Origin: DASZTV01 sp035548055
GTDB taxonomy: Bacteria > Actinomycetota > Actinomycetes > JAFAQI01
DNA length: 64,000 bases
Assembly: GCA_035548055.1 (NCBI GenBank)
Contig: DASZTL010000061.1
Location: 1-64,000, forward strand
Direction: 5' to 3'
Part shown: one piece after another, positions 29,261 to 38,559 of the stretch
Position numbering within the stretch: position 1 is the first letter of the stretch
Layout of the letters: each line of letters opens with the position of its first letter
Position numbers and translations under genes: made by a program
The notes under the pieces: model-generated
What the model was told of the DNA's origin: nothing
Database searches by the model: none
The model's input: only the letters and a program-made list of their open reading frames with translations

Positions 29261-29467
29261 GTGGCAGATCAGACATACGGCATCAGCGAGATCGTCGGGA
29301 CGAGTCCCGACAGCCTCGACCAGGCGATTCGCAACGGCGTTGCCAAGGCCGCGCAGACGGTCCGCAACCTCGACTGGTTCGAGGTGAGCAGCATCCGCGG
29401 CCAACTCGGTGAAGGTCAGGTCGCGCACTTCCAGGTGCAGATGAAGGTCGGCTTCCGCATCGAGTAG
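29261..29467 (+). CDS. Dodecin, flavin-storage protein
   Basis: A 68-residue protein forming a dodecameric hollow sphere that stores riboflavin, FMN or CoA-type ligands in bacteria. The hallmarks are YGISEIVGTSPDSLDQAI near residues 6-23, the tryptophan of NLDWFEVSSIRG near 37-48 that stacks flavin, and the end FQVQMKVGFRIE. GTG 29261 with AAGGGA 7 nt upstream; the longer upstream frame lacks a ribosome site. Confidence 0.95.
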   Translation: MADQTYGISEIVGTSPDSLDQAIRNGVAKAAQTVRNLDWFEVSSIRGQLGEGQVAHFQVQMKVGFRIE

Positions 29468-29477
29468 CGGTTGTCGG

Positions 29478-30866
29478 TCAGGACGCCTGGCTGACGGTGC
29501 TCATGTTGAAGTCGGCGACCCGCAACGCGGGCATGCGGGTCCGGGTGAAGTAGTCGCCGAACTCGCGGGCAAGTGTCTCCTCGGTGCGTCCGGCTTCGAC
29601 GATGCGCTTGAGCATCCCGACCGGACTCTCGTTGAACCGGAAGTTGTTCACGGCGCCCACGACCTCGCCACCCTCGACGAGGAAGACCCCGTCGCGGGTC
29701 AGTCCGGTGAGCAGCAGGGTTTGCGGGTCGACCTCGCGGATGTACCAGAGGCAGGTCAGCAGCAGGCCACGCTCCGTCGTGGCAATCATGTCCGTCACAC
29801 CACCGTCGGCGCCCGGCACGGTCATCTCGAGGTTGTCCACCCACGGCGTGAACGGCAGCCCGGTGAGCTTCGCGGAGTAGCGGGTCTGGATCAGCGAGGC
29901 CAGCTCGCCATCCCGGATCCACTCGGTCGGCGAGATCGGTGAACCGTTGTCGAACACCGACGACATCCGGCTCGACGCACCTGCGACCACAAAAGGCAGG
30001 CACTCCTGGCCCGGCATCGAGGGATCGCTGCGAAGTGAGAGCGGTACGTCGGCGAGGTGCTCGCCGACGCGGGTTCCGCCACCCGCGCGCGAGTAGACGG
30101 ACTGACCCTCGTGGGCGTCGAGTGCGCCGGCACTCCAGTACGCGTTGATCATCATGTCGGCGACCGCTGAGGGCGGCAGGATCGTCTGGTAGCGGCCGGC
30201 GTCGAGCGAGACTCTCCGCTCGCCCCAGGCAAGGCGTCGGGCGACGTCGGACTCGATCGCGGCGAGGTCGAGCGCCGCGATGTCGGCGCTTCCCTTGCCG
30301 CTCCATGCCGAGCGCGACCCGTCCGAAGTGCGACCGGTCAGCTCGAGGCGCACTGCGGGCTGCGCGAAGCGCAGACGTGCGCCGGTCGACGTCCCCACGT
30401 AGACCGTGTCGATGGAATGTTCGGCGTACCCGTACCGGCCCTGGTTCGCCGCCCTCGCGGTCTGGAAGATCTCACCCAGCCACGACGCGATCCCGCCGAG
30501 TGCTGCCACCGGAGCCTCGACTGCGGCGTCGTCCCAGTCGGCGGACGTCCTGCCGTCTGGAAGCGGGGCGGCATCATCGGCGGCGGCGGACGTGCGGGCG
30601 GCGGCTTCGGCCTCGCGGACGAGCGCGTCGACCTCGTCGTGAGACGTGAGGTTGCGACTGACGGATGCTGCCTTGGTGCCGTCGGCGTCGTTCACCGTGG
30701 CGACGACCGTGACCTCGAGGGTCTGCGTCACACCGTTGGTGGTCAGTGTGTTGTTCGCCCAGCGCAGGTTCGTCGTCGCGGCGTGAGTGGCAATCGCGAT
30801 GCAGCCATCGGCCTTGCTCGCGGTGAGAGCGCGGTCGACCGCCTCCTGCGGCCGGATGGTGGTCAC
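29478..30866 (-). CDS. tldE: TldE/PmbA-family metalloprotease subunit
   Basis: A 462-residue homologue of TldE (PmbA), the partner of TldD in a heterodimeric protease that degrades unfolded peptides and, in some bacteria, matures peptide antibiotics. The C-terminal signature LLLTGLTRDGVFLVEGGEVVGAVNNFRFNES is seen near 370-400 in pieces. TldE normally lacks the metal motif, which lies in TldD. GTG 30866 overlaps the tldD stop as GTGA, deciding the start against a longer frame. No RiPP genes are seen nearby. Confidence 0.92.
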   Translation of the reverse strand: MTTIRPQEAVDRALTASKADGCIAIATHAATTNLRWANNTLTTNGVTQTLEVTVVATVNDADGTKAASVSRNLTSHDEVDALVREAEAAARTSAAADDAAPLPDGRTSADWDDAAVEAPVAALGGIASWLGEIFQTARAANQGRYGYAEHSIDTVYVGTSTGARLRFAQPAVRLELTGRTSDGSRSAWSGKGSADIAALDLAAIESDVARRLAWGERRVSLDAGRYQTILPPSAVADMMINAYWSAGALDAHEGQSVYSRAGGGTRVGEHLADVPLSLRSDPSMPGQECLPFVVAGASSRMSSVFDNGSPISPTEWIRDGELASLIQTRYSAKLTGLPFTPWVDNLEMTVPGADGGVTDMIATTERGLLLTCLWYIREVDPQTLLLTGLTRDGVFLVEGGEVVGAVNNFRFNESPVGMLKRIVEAGRTEETLAREFGDYFTRTRMPALRVADFNMSTVSQAS

Positions 30867-32365
30867 CCGGCCTCCCTTGTGGCGTTGAGGATGTTGACCC
30901 TCGTGAACAACGCTGATGGGCAGCCGTGGCTGACGGCGGCGACCTGCCCGGGCTGGCCCTTGCCGCAGTTGAACGCGCCACCCAGCACGTAGGTCTGCGG
31001 TCCGCCGACCGCCGCCATCGAGTTCCAGAAGTCGGTGGTCATCGACTGGTACGCCGCGTCTCGCACCTGGCCCGCGATCTTGCCGCTCTTGATCCGGTAG
31101 AACCGCTGACCGGTGAACTGGAAGTTGTAGCGCTGCATGTCGATCGACCACGACTTGTCACCGACGACGTACAGCCCATCTTCGACGGCCCCGATCAGCT
31201 CGTCCGTGGACGGCCCGTTTTCCGCAGGTTGCAGTGACACGTTCGCCATGCGTTGAATCGGGACATGTAGCGGCGAGTCGGCGAACGCGCAGCCGTTCGA
31301 CCTCGCGATCCCCGACAGTGCCGCCGTACGGCGATCGAGCTGGTAGCCGACAAGCGTCCCGTCCTTGACGAGATCCCAGGTCTGCGCCGCCACGCCTTCA
31401 TCGTCGAACCCGACCGTTGCCAGGCCGTGTTCGGCCTGTCGATCGCCGGTGACGTGCATCAGATCGCTGCCGTAGCGCAGCGTGTTCAGCTTGTCCGGCG
31501 TGGCGAACGAGGTGCCCGCATAGTTGGCCTCGTAGCCCAGCGCGCGGTCGAGTTCCGTCGCATGCCCGATCGACTCGTGGATGGTCAGCCAGAGATTCGA
31601 AGGATCGACGACGAGGTCGTATCGACCAGGCTCCACTGAGGGCGCCTGCGCCTTCTCGGCGAGCCACCCGGGCAGCTGCGCGAGCTCGTGATCCCAGGCG
31701 TAGCCGCCGGTCATGAACTCCCATCCGCGCCCGACCGGCGGGGCGATGGTGCGCATCGACTCGAAGCGACCGGTGGCCTCGTCCACCCAAAGCGCAGTCA
31801 GCTGACAGTGCAGTCGCACCCGCTGCTGCATGGTCACGGTGCCGGCGAGGTCGGCGAAGAACTTGTTCTCCCTCACCTGCTTGAGGCTGGCGTCGGCGTG
31901 CTTGACGATCTCAGCCGCCATGAGCCGGCTCGACCAGTCGGCGAGCAGCGCGATGCGGTCCGCCTCGGCGATCGTGAACGGGTCCACGTCGTACGCCGAG
32001 AGCCAGGTCTGCTCGCCGTGTGCCGGTTCGGGCGCGAGCTCGATGCGCTCACCCGTCACCGGCTTCGACACCTTGGCGACCTCGACGGCTCGGTCGACGA
32101 GGGCACGCGCCGCCTCAGGGTCGATGACAGCCCCGCCGGCGAATCCCCAGGTGCCGTCGTGAACCACGCGAACCGCGAGCCCGCGCTCGTCGTTGTCGTG
32201 ACTGGTTTCGAGCCGCGCGTCGTGCAGCGCGAGGTCCGCAGTGCGGATCCGCTCGACCCTCACGTCGGCGTGCTCGACGTTGAGCTCACGCGCTCGGTCG
32301 AGGACGGCGTCGGCAATCGCGTTGAGGGGGAGTGCGGTGAACTCGGGGTCGATCGAATGGGGCAT
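30863..32365 (-). CDS. tldD: TldD-family metalloprotease subunit
   Basis: A 500-residue zinc protease subunit. The motif HESIGHATELDRALG near residue 264 supplies the HExxxH zinc ligands, with further ligands expected near the C-terminus (NCGKGQP). It would pair with TldE, coupled by a 4-bp overlap. Substrates are short unfolded peptides; a role in gyrase-toxin processing is known only from enteric bacteria. Length is normal. Confidence 0.95.
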   Translation of the reverse strand: MPHSIDPEFTALPLNAIADAVLDRARELNVEHADVRVERIRTADLALHDARLETSHDNDERGLAVRVVHDGTWGFAGGAVIDPEAARALVDRAVEVAKVSKPVTGERIELAPEPAHGEQTWLSAYDVDPFTIAEADRIALLADWSSRLMAAEIVKHADASLKQVRENKFFADLAGTVTMQQRVRLHCQLTALWVDEATGRFESMRTIAPPVGRGWEFMTGGYAWDHELAQLPGWLAEKAQAPSVEPGRYDLVVDPSNLWLTIHESIGHATELDRALGYEANYAGTSFATPDKLNTLRYGSDLMHVTGDRQAEHGLATVGFDDEGVAAQTWDLVKDGTLVGYQLDRRTAALSGIARSNGCAFADSPLHVPIQRMANVSLQPAENGPSTDELIGAVEDGLYVVGDKSWSIDMQRYNFQFTGQRFYRIKSGKIAGQVRDAAYQSMTTDFWNSMAAVGGPQTYVLGGAFNCGKGQPGQVAAVSHGCPSALFTRVNILNATREAG

Positions 32366-32413
32366 GTGTTGCTGCGTTCCCTCTCTCGGTCGCTGTCACC
32401 GGGCGCGCGGGAC

Positions 32414-33367
32414 CTACTTCGTGGGATCGAGGACGAGCTTGCCCGTGGAACGGCGTGACCGAAGGTCCTCGTGCGCCTGCTTGGCTTCGGCCAGCGGATA
32501 GGTCGCGCCGACGATCGGCTTCAGCCGTCGCTCGGCGACCAGGTCCAGCATCTCTGCCATCGGCTCGTGGATCATCCCCGGCCGACCGATGCAGTTCGTG
32601 AGCCAGAATCCGATGACTGACCGGCTCCCGATCATCAGCGAGTTCGGCTCGACCGGCTTCGGCGCAACCCGTGAGGCCATCCCGAACGTCGCGATCCGCC
32701 CGAACGGCGCCAGCGCGGCAAGGCTGGCATCGAAGGCGTTGCCGCCCGACATCTCGAGCACGATGTCGACGCGTTCTCCGCCGTTCGCGTCGCGCAGCAC
32801 CCGGGCGAGGTCGTCAGCGGCGCCGTCGACGGTCGCGTCCGCACCGAGCTGCTCGGCGAGCTCCCGCTTCTCCGGAGTGGAGGCGACTCCGATGACCCGC
32901 CCCGCGCCCCACAGCTTCGCGAGCTGGATCGCGAGTGTGCCGACACCGCCCGCCGCCGCGTGTACGACGACGGATTCGCCGTTGGTCATCCGCGTCGAGG
33001 TGCGCAGCAGGTGCCATGCGGTGAGGCCCTGCACCATCAAGGCGAGCGCCTCGCCATCGGTGACCGCTGTGGGTAGGGCGAAGCTGAGTGCGGCCGGCGC
33101 GAGCGCGTACTCGGCGTACCCGCCGGCTCCAACGATCGAGGCGACTCGGCGGCCGTCGCCCAGGGTGCCGACCGCCTCGCTGCCGGGGATGAGCGGCAGC
33201 TGCGTCGTCGACAGGTAGGAGTTCTCGGTCTGGTGGGTGTCGGCGTAGTTCACGCCGGCCCCCGACACCTTGATGACGTCGAAGCCGTCAGCGGCCGTCG
33301 GCTCCGGCAGGTCGACGAGCTGCAGAACCTCGGGACCGCCGAACTCACTGATCTGAATCGCGCGCAC
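32414..33367 (-). CDS. Quinone oxidoreductase (zinc-less MDR)
   Basis: A 317-residue NADPH-dependent enzyme of the zeta-crystallin/quinone reductase branch. It lacks zinc-binding cysteines and has the NADPH motif HAAAGGVGTLAIQLAKLWGA near 143-162. It likely reduces quinones or enones. It lies 48 bp upstream of tldD on the same strand and may share transcription. Confidence 0.9.
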   Translation of the reverse strand: MRAIQISEFGGPEVLQLVDLPEPTAADGFDVIKVSGAGVNYADTHQTENSYLSTTQLPLIPGSEAVGTLGDGRRVASIVGAGGYAEYALAPAALSFALPTAVTDGEALALMVQGLTAWHLLRTSTRMTNGESVVVHAAAGGVGTLAIQLAKLWGAGRVIGVASTPEKRELAEQLGADATVDGAADDLARVLRDANGGERVDIVLEMSGGNAFDASLAALAPFGRIATFGMASRVAPKPVEPNSLMIGSRSVIGFWLTNCIGRPGMIHEPMAEMLDLVAERRLKPIVGATYPLAEAKQAHEDLRSRRSTGKLVLDPTK

Positions 33368-33405
33368 GTCCGAACCCTAGACGTATGGGTTCGCGACGGG
33401 TCCGG

Positions 33406-33909
33406 CTAGGAAGGGTCGGCCGGATCCTCGAAGGACGCGCTGAGCTGCGAAAGCTCGTGCAGGGGGTCAGGTCCGGCGTCGGGGAGCTGGAACGGCTTGG
33501 GCGGCGGCTTGAGGTCCGCGCGCGGGCAGTTCTCGAGGGTCAGGCCACCGAAGGCGAGCGCCTCGTTCGTCAGAGACTCGACGGTGACGCCTCGCTCGGT
33601 GCCCACCCGAGTCACGGAGACCCGGTAGATGGTGATCTCGTAGCGGGTCGGGGTGCCGTAGGCGATCTGGATGCTGCCGAGCAGCTCGGCGCTGCCCTGG
33701 GTGCGTTCGGGGCCGTCCCACGGCTTGTCGAAGCGGCGCCAGGTAGCGGGATCGGCCCACCACTCGCCGTCGAGACGTACGTCGCGCATGGCCATCTCGA
33801 TGAGGATGTTGCGGGCAGCGTCTTCCGGCACGATCGCCGATGGGCGCAACACCTCGGTGATCGCGCCGTCGCCGAACGCCTCACTGACGAGGAGCTCGAG
33901 CTTGTCCAC
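33406..33909 (-). CDS. Conserved actinobacterial hypothetical protein
   Basis: A 167-residue soluble protein. No family name recognised. It has an N-terminal part MDKLELLVSEAF, a central beta-rich segment (YEITIYRVSVTRVGTERGVTVESL) and a proline-rich tail (KPPPKPFQLP). No signal peptide or membrane segment. It is divergent from the DUF3039 gene and has the same strand and near spacing as the quinone reductase (38 bp). Confidence 0.72.
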   Translation of the reverse strand: MDKLELLVSEAFGDGAITEVLRPSAIVPEDAARNILIEMAMRDVRLDGEWWADPATWRRFDKPWDGPERTQGSAELLGSIQIAYGTPTRYEITIYRVSVTRVGTERGVTVESLTNEALAFGGLTLENCPRADLKPPPKPFQLPDAGPDPLHELSQLSASFEDPADPS

Positions 33910-34062
33910 GACTCCTACTTTCGAGCACTCAGGGAACCGAGTGGCTCACTCCCACCCCGCTCGGCCACCTGAGCCGAGTCCGTTGCTACTCCATAAGCGT
34001 GACATGCCGTTGCCAATATGTCTCGACCCCTCGGTAACTCTTTCCGTGCGTGTCGGCCTGGT

Positions 34063-34068
34063 TAGGCT
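34063..34068 (+). promoter_or_regulatory. Candidate leaderless promoter of the DUF3039 gene
   Basis: TAGGCT ends 6 nt before the ATG at 34075, the spacing expected if transcription begins at or next to the start codon. No ribosome site is present, in agreement. TTTCCG at 34041-34046 is a weak -35 with 16-nt spacing. The gap 33910-34074 otherwise holds no gene. Confidence 0.45.
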
Positions 34069-34074
34069 CGATTC

Positions 34075-34350
34075 ATGGCGTATGCGGACACCGAATCCCG
34101 GGTTGACGAACGCCCGGACGTCCAACCGACGCATCACGGCGACCACGAGCGATTCGCGCACTACGCCGACCGGGACAAGATCACCGAGGCGATGGTGACG
34201 GGGACGCCCGTCGTGGCGTTGTGCGGGAAGGTCTGGGTGCCCAGTCGCGATCCGAAGAAGTTTCCGGTCTGCCCCGAGTGCCAGCGGCTCTACGAGCTCG
34301 GGCCCGAAGGACGGATGCGGGAGTGGCAGGAGCGCGGCAGCGAGTCCTGA
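34075..34350 (+). CDS. DUF3039 protein with CxxC
   Basis: A 91-residue actinobacterial protein of the DUF3039 family. Residues about 49-70 contain ALCGKVWVPSRDPKKFPVCPEC, with C49 and a CPEC pair that probably bind zinc, and a C-terminal helix LYELGPEGRMREWQ. Function unknown. Leaderless-type start. It is 31 bp before the aldolase gene. Confidence 0.85.
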   Translation: MAYADTESRVDERPDVQPTHHGDHERFAHYADRDKITEAMVTGTPVVALCGKVWVPSRDPKKFPVCPECQRLYELGPEGRMREWQERGSES

Positions 34351-34381
34351 CATCCGGGCCGAGAGCGGGGATACTTGGAGC

Positions 34382-35143
34382 ATGGCTGAACTGCGGATCC
34401 CGTTGCCCCCGAAGTTCGACTCCCTCGAGGACGAGCGCCAGCATCGCAAACAGCGGCTTGCCGCCGGCTTCCGGTTGTTCTCGAAGTTCGGGTTCGAGGA
34501 GGGCGTCGCGGGCCACATCACCGCGCGTGACCCGATCGAGCCGAACACCTTCTGGGTGAATCCGTTCGCGGTGCCCTTCGCGCACGTGTCGGTGAGCAGC
34601 CTGATCCGGGTCAACGACACCGGACAGGTCGTGGAGGGCGACTACGCCGTCAACGAGGCCGCATTCTGCATCCACTCCCGCGTTCATGAGGCGCGGCCCG
34701 ACGTGGTGGCCGCCGCGCACAGCCACTCGACGTACGGTCGAGCGCTCTCAGCCTTGGGCGAGCTGCTCGAGCCGATCACGCAGGACGTGTGCGCGTTCTA
34801 CGACGACCACTCGCTGTTCGACGACTACACCGGCGTGGTCACGGATCTCGAGGAGGGCAAGCGGATCGCGCGCGCCCTCGGCGAGAACAAGGCAGTCATC
34901 CTTCGCAACCACGGCCTCCTCACCGCTGGAACGACGGTCGACTCGGCCGTGTGGTGGTTCATCACGATGGAGCGCTCCTGCCAGGTGCAGCTGCTCGCGA
35001 AGGCCGCCGGGAAGGTCGTGCACATCGACCTCGACCAGGCCAAGAAGACGCACGAGACGGTCGGCTCGGAGCTGGCCGGATGGTTCTCCTTCCAGCCGCT
35101 CTACGAGAAGATCGTGCGCGAGCAGCCCGACCTCCTCGACTGA
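34382..35143 (+). CDS. Class II aldolase/adducin family protein
   Basis: A 253-residue protein with the class II aldolase fold. The metal histidines appear in AAHSHSTYGRAL near 110-121 and the later NHGLLTAGTTVDSAVWWF near 177-194. GHITARDP near 43-50 binds the substrate phosphate in relatives. It may cleave or decarboxylate a small hydroxy acid or sugar phosphate; many actinobacterial members lack a known substrate. A hairpin follows the stop. Confidence 0.88.
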   Translation: MAELRIPLPPKFDSLEDERQHRKQRLAAGFRLFSKFGFEEGVAGHITARDPIEPNTFWVNPFAVPFAHVSVSSLIRVNDTGQVVEGDYAVNEAAFCIHSRVHEARPDVVAAAHSHSTYGRALSALGELLEPITQDVCAFYDDHSLFDDYTGVVTDLEEGKRIARALGENKAVILRNHGLLTAGTTVDSAVWWFITMERSCQVQLLAKAAGKVVHIDLDQAKKTHETVGSELAGWFSFQPLYEKIVREQPDLLD

Positions 35144-35149
35144 CGAAAG

Positions 35150-35193
35150 TTGTCCGGCTCTGCGCCGGCTATAGCCGGCTGAGCCTCGGACAA
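35150..35193. terminator. Hairpin between aldolase and SpoU genes
   Basis: Outer arms TTGTCCG (35150-35156) and CGGACAA (35187-35193) enclose a perfect inner palindrome GCCGGCTATAGCCGGC (35164-35179). The stem begins 7 bp after the stop codon. It fits a factor-independent terminator without a U-tract. Confidence 0.55.
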
Positions 35194-35201
35194 GTCTTGC
35201 G

Positions 35202-36005
35202 ATGGGAACCGTTTACGAGGTCGACGACCCTGACGATCCGCGGCTTGCCGACTACCGGTCGCTGACCGACGTCGCGCTGCGGTCGTCGATCGAGGCGCCG
35301 CACGGTCTGTTCATCGCCGAGGGCGCACTGGTCATCGAACGGGCACGGGCGGCTGGGTACTCACTGCGCTCCGCGTTGATGACGCCGGAGTGGCTGGAGC
35401 GTACGGCGCCGGTCCTGTCGAACTCTGATGCGCCGGTGTATCTCGGCTCCGATGCGACGCTGCGCGCTCTCACCGGCTTCCACGTCCATCGCGGCGCACT
35501 CGCCTCGGTCCAGCGCCAACCGCTTCGCACGCTGGGCGACGTCATCCGGTCGGCGCGTCGACTCGCCGTCATCGAGGACATGGTCAATCACACCAACCTC
35601 GGAGCGATCTTCCGGACGGCTGCGGCGCTGGGAGTCGACGGCGTGGTGATCTCACCCCGAGCCGCGGATCCGCTCTACCGGCGTTCGGTCCGGGTCTCGA
35701 TGGGTGCGGTGTTCACGGTCCCGTACGCGCGCGCCGAGACCTGGCCCGACGCCATAGACGAGGTCAAGGCTGCCGGCTTTCGGACGCTGGCGCTGACGCC
35801 GAGAGACGGCGCGCTCGACCTGGGAGAGGTCGCTGTCGACATCGATGACCGGCTCGCGATCGTCGTCGGGACGGAGGGCGAAGGTCTGTCCGACGAAGTC
35901 GCGGAACGTTGCGAGGTCGCCGTACGGATCCCGATGTCGGCGGGCATCGACTCGCTCAACGTGGCGACGGCGGCCGGGATCGCCTTCTGGGAGCTCCGGC
36001 GCTGA
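35202..36005 (+). CDS. SpoU/TrmH-family RNA 2'-O-methyltransferase
   Basis: A 267-residue SPOUT methyltransferase. The N-terminal substrate-binding domain (about 1-95) precedes the knot domain, whose motifs NHTNLGAIFRTAAALGVDGV near 129-148, VVGTEGEGLSDE near 223-234 and IPMSAGIDSLNVATAAGI near 247-264 bind AdoMet. It would methylate a ribose in rRNA or tRNA; the exact site is unknown. Length is typical. Confidence 0.93.
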   Translation: MGTVYEVDDPDDPRLADYRSLTDVALRSSIEAPHGLFIAEGALVIERARAAGYSLRSALMTPEWLERTAPVLSNSDAPVYLGSDATLRALTGFHVHRGALASVQRQPLRTLGDVIRSARRLAVIEDMVNHTNLGAIFRTAAALGVDGVVISPRAADPLYRRSVRVSMGAVFTVPYARAETWPDAIDEVKAAGFRTLALTPRDGALDLGEVAVDIDDRLAIVVGTEGEGLSDEVAERCEVAVRIPMSAGIDSLNVATAAGIAFWELRR

Positions 36006-36037
36006 CTACCACCTGGTCGGTCGGGAATGCTTGACGG

Positions 36038-36901
36038 ATGACCCAAACCGCAGCACCCGTCCTCGCTTCAGGCAGTTTCATGATCGGCGGCGATCTCGCG
36101 GTGCATCGGCTGGGCTTCGGCGCGATGCAGATCACCGGAAAGGGCATCTGGGGCGAACCGGCCGACCGCGACGAGTGCATCCGGGTGCTGCGTCGCGCCG
36201 TCGACCTCGGTGTCGACCTGATCGACACTGCGGACTCCTACGGCCCGTATGTCTCGGAGGACCTGATCCGCGAAGCGCTGCACCCCTACCCGGACGGGCT
36301 CGTCATCGCGACGAAGGGCGGGCTGACCCGACCGGGACCCGGCATCTGGCACGCCGTCGGACGGCCGCTCTACCTGCGGCAATGCGTGGAGATGTCGTTG
36401 CGGCGCCTGAAGCTCGAGCGCATCGACCTCTACCAGCTGCACCGCGTGGACGCGCAGACGCCGATGGAGGACTCGCTGGGGGAGCTCGGCCGGCTGCAGC
36501 AGGAGGGGAAGATCCGCCACATCGGCGTCTCCGAGGTCGACGTCGACACCATCGCGGCGATGCGCCAGATCGTCGATGTCGTGTCCGTGCAGAACCTGTA
36601 CAACCTCACCGACCGCACCCACGAGCCGGTGCTCGACTACTGCGAGCGGGAGGGCATCGGCTTCATCCCCTGGTTCCCGCTCGCGACCGGTGAGCTGGCG
36701 GCCGACGGCGGACCGCTTGCGGGCGTTGCAGGTCGTCACTCGGCCACTGCGTCGCAGCTGGCTCTCGCCTGGCTGCTGCGCCGCTCTGCCGTGATGCTCC
36801 CGATTCCCGGTACGTCATCGGTGGCGCATCTCGAGGAGAACTGCGCGGCGGCCGAGGTGGAGCTGACCGACGAGGAGTACGCGACGCTTTCGGCGCTGTA
36901 G
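36038..36901 (+). CDS. Aldo/keto reductase
   Basis: A 287-residue NADPH-dependent oxidoreductase. The catalytic tetrad can be seen: D and Y in IDTADSYG near 62-69, K in VIATKGG near 88-94, and H in LYQLHRVD near 131-138. The C-terminal NADP motif IPGTSSVAHLEEN is near 253-265. Substrate unknown. It begins 32 bp after the SpoU gene. Confidence 0.92.
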   Translation: MTQTAAPVLASGSFMIGGDLAVHRLGFGAMQITGKGIWGEPADRDECIRVLRRAVDLGVDLIDTADSYGPYVSEDLIREALHPYPDGLVIATKGGLTRPGPGIWHAVGRPLYLRQCVEMSLRRLKLERIDLYQLHRVDAQTPMEDSLGELGRLQQEGKIRHIGVSEVDVDTIAAMRQIVDVVSVQNLYNLTDRTHEPVLDYCEREGIGFIPWFPLATGELAADGGPLAGVAGRHSATASQLALAWLLRRSAVMLPIPGTSSVAHLEENCAAAEVELTDEEYATLSAL

Positions 36902-36923
36902 CACGCCCGCGTGGCGCCACTGG

Positions 36924-36952
36924 ATGTCACGCTTCCCCGTCCTGGGTAGAGT
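36924..36952 (+). promoter_or_regulatory. Candidate promoter of the acyl-CoA carboxylase operon
   Basis: ATGTCA (36924-36929) and TAGAGT (36947-36952) are spaced 17 nt, with the GTG start 8 nt downstream. This fits a vegetative promoter with little or no leader. It is the best -35/-10 pair seen in the window, although the -35 matches only four of six consensus positions. Confidence 0.45.
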
Positions 36953-36960
36953 CCCCGCTC

Positions 36961-38559
36961 GTGCCGGTGCTTCCCGATCGCGTCGACCGAGACGCGCCGG
37001 AGTTCGCGGCTCGCCGCGAGGCACTGCTGGACCTGCTCGCCGAGCACGACCGGCAGCTGGCGCTGGCGAATGCGGGTGGCGGCGAGCGTGCGGTCGCGCG
37101 TCACCGTCAGCGCGGAAAGCTGTTGCCGCGGGAGCGGGTGGAGCTGCTGCTCGATCCGGACTCGCCCTTTCTCGAGCTCTCGCCGCTGTGCGCCTGGGGC
37201 ACGAGCTACACCGTCGGCGGCAGCGTCGTCACCGGGATCGGTGTGGTCGAGGGCACCGAAGTGCTCATTCAGGCCCACGACCCGACGGTCCGGGGCGGCG
37301 CGATCAACCCTTTCGGCGCGAAGAAGCAAGGACGCGCCTCGCAGATCGCTCACGAGAACCGGCTGCCGGTCGTCAACCTCGTCGAGTCAGGCGGCGCGGA
37401 CCTGCCGACCCAGAGTGAGATCTTCATCCCGGGCGGGTCCGGGTTCCGGGACTTGACGCAGAAGTCGGCGGCGGGGATCCCCACCATCTCGCTGGTCTTC
37501 GGCAACTCGACAGCAGGCGGGGCCTACGTCCCCGGCATGTCCGACTACATCGTCATGGTCGAAGGGCGGGCGAAGGTCTTCCTGGGCGGACCGCCGCTGG
37601 TGAAGATGGCGACCGGCGAGGTCTCCGATGACGAGGAGCTCGGCGGTGCCGAGATGCATGCACGGACGAGCGGCCTCGCGGACTACCTCGCGGTCGACGA
37701 GCACGACGCGATCCGCATCGGCCGGCAGATCGTGCGCCGACTGAACCGGCGCAAGCTCGGCCGGGTACCGATGGCGTCGTACTCCGAGCCGCTCTACGAC
37801 ATCGACGATCTGCTGGGCATCGTGCCGACCGACCTGCGTGAGCCGTTCGACCCGCGCGACGTACTCGCCCGGATCCTCGACGGCAGCGAGTTCGACGAGT
37901 TCAAGCCGCTGTACGGCTCGTCGCTGGTCACCGGGTTCGGGCAGCTTCACGGCTATCCCATTGGCGTCCTCGCCAATGCGCGCGGCGTGCTCTTCAACGA
38001 GGAGAGCGAAAAGGCGGCGCAGTTCATCCAGCTCGCCAACCAGAGCGACACGCCACTGCTGTTCTTGCAGAACACGACCGGCTACATGGTCGGCAAGGAG
38101 TACGAGCAGCGGGGCATCATCAAGGCCGGCGCGCAGATGATCAACGCAGTCTCCAACAGCGACGTCCCGCACTTCACGATCAACATGGGTGCGTCGTACG
38201 GCGCCGGCAACTACGGCATGTGCGGACGCGCATACAACCCACGGGTGCTCTTCACCTGGCCCAACGCGAAATCCGCGGTCATGGGTCCGGCACAGCTCGC
38301 CGGCGTGCTGTCGATCGTTGCGCGCGCTTCTGCGGAGGCGAAGGGTCAGCCGTACGACGAGGCCGCCGACGCTGCGATGCGGGAGATGGTCGAGAACCAG
38401 ATCGAGGCGGAGAGCAAGGCGTTGTTCCTCACGGCGCGCGTCTATGACGACGGGATCATCGATCCGCGCGACACCCGGACCGTGCTCGGGATGTCACTGT
38501 CGGTGGCGCACAACAACGAGGTAAAGGGACGCCGCGGCTTCGGCGTCTTCAGGATGTGA
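36961..38559 (+). CDS. Acyl-CoA carboxylase, carboxyltransferase (beta) subunit
   Basis: A 532-residue biotin-dependent carboxyltransferase that moves CO2 from biotin to an acyl-CoA. Two crotonase-like halves are present, with GGGERAVARHRQRGKLLPRER near 39-58 and oxyanion glycines in STAGGAYVPGMSD near 183-195 and MGASYGAGNYGMCGRA near 409-424. The sequence resembles methylcrotonyl-CoA carboxylase beta subunits (AccD1-like), suggesting leucine breakdown, but a propionyl- or other acyl-CoA cannot be excluded. The alpha subunit follows with a GTGA overlap. GTG start. Confidence 0.92.
   Translation: MPVLPDRVDRDAPEFAARREALLDLLAEHDRQLALANAGGGERAVARHRQRGKLLPRERVELLLDPDSPFLELSPLCAWGTSYTVGGSVVTGIGVVEGTEVLIQAHDPTVRGGAINPFGAKKQGRASQIAHENRLPVVNLVESGGADLPTQSEIFIPGGSGFRDLTQKSAAGIPTISLVFGNSTAGGAYVPGMSDYIVMVEGRAKVFLGGPPLVKMATGEVSDDEELGGAEMHARTSGLADYLAVDEHDAIRIGRQIVRRLNRRKLGRVPMASYSEPLYDIDDLLGIVPTDLREPFDPRDVLARILDGSEFDEFKPLYGSSLVTGFGQLHGYPIGVLANARGVLFNEESEKAAQFIQLANQSDTPLLFLQNTTGYMVGKEYEQRGIIKAGAQMINAVSNSDVPHFTINMGASYGAGNYGMCGRAYNPRVLFTWPNAKSAVMGPAQLAGVLSIVARASAEAKGQPYDEAADAAMREMVENQIEAESKALFLTARVYDDGIIDPRDTRTVLGMSLSVAHNNEVKGRRGFGVFRM

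Noticed and set aside
29478..32365. TldD/TldE as part of a RiPP peptide cluster
   Set aside because: No precursor peptide or other maturation gene is seen near; TldD/E are general proteases in many bacteria.
34055..34075. IdeR box before the DUF3039 gene (GGTTAGGCT)
   Set aside because: Only a half site; no inverted partner.
35150..35193. Second copy of the three-stem element because it shares TTGTCCG/CGGACAA
   Set aside because: Only the 7-bp stem is shared; the outer arms and the CGAGCC stem are absent, so the match is probably chance.
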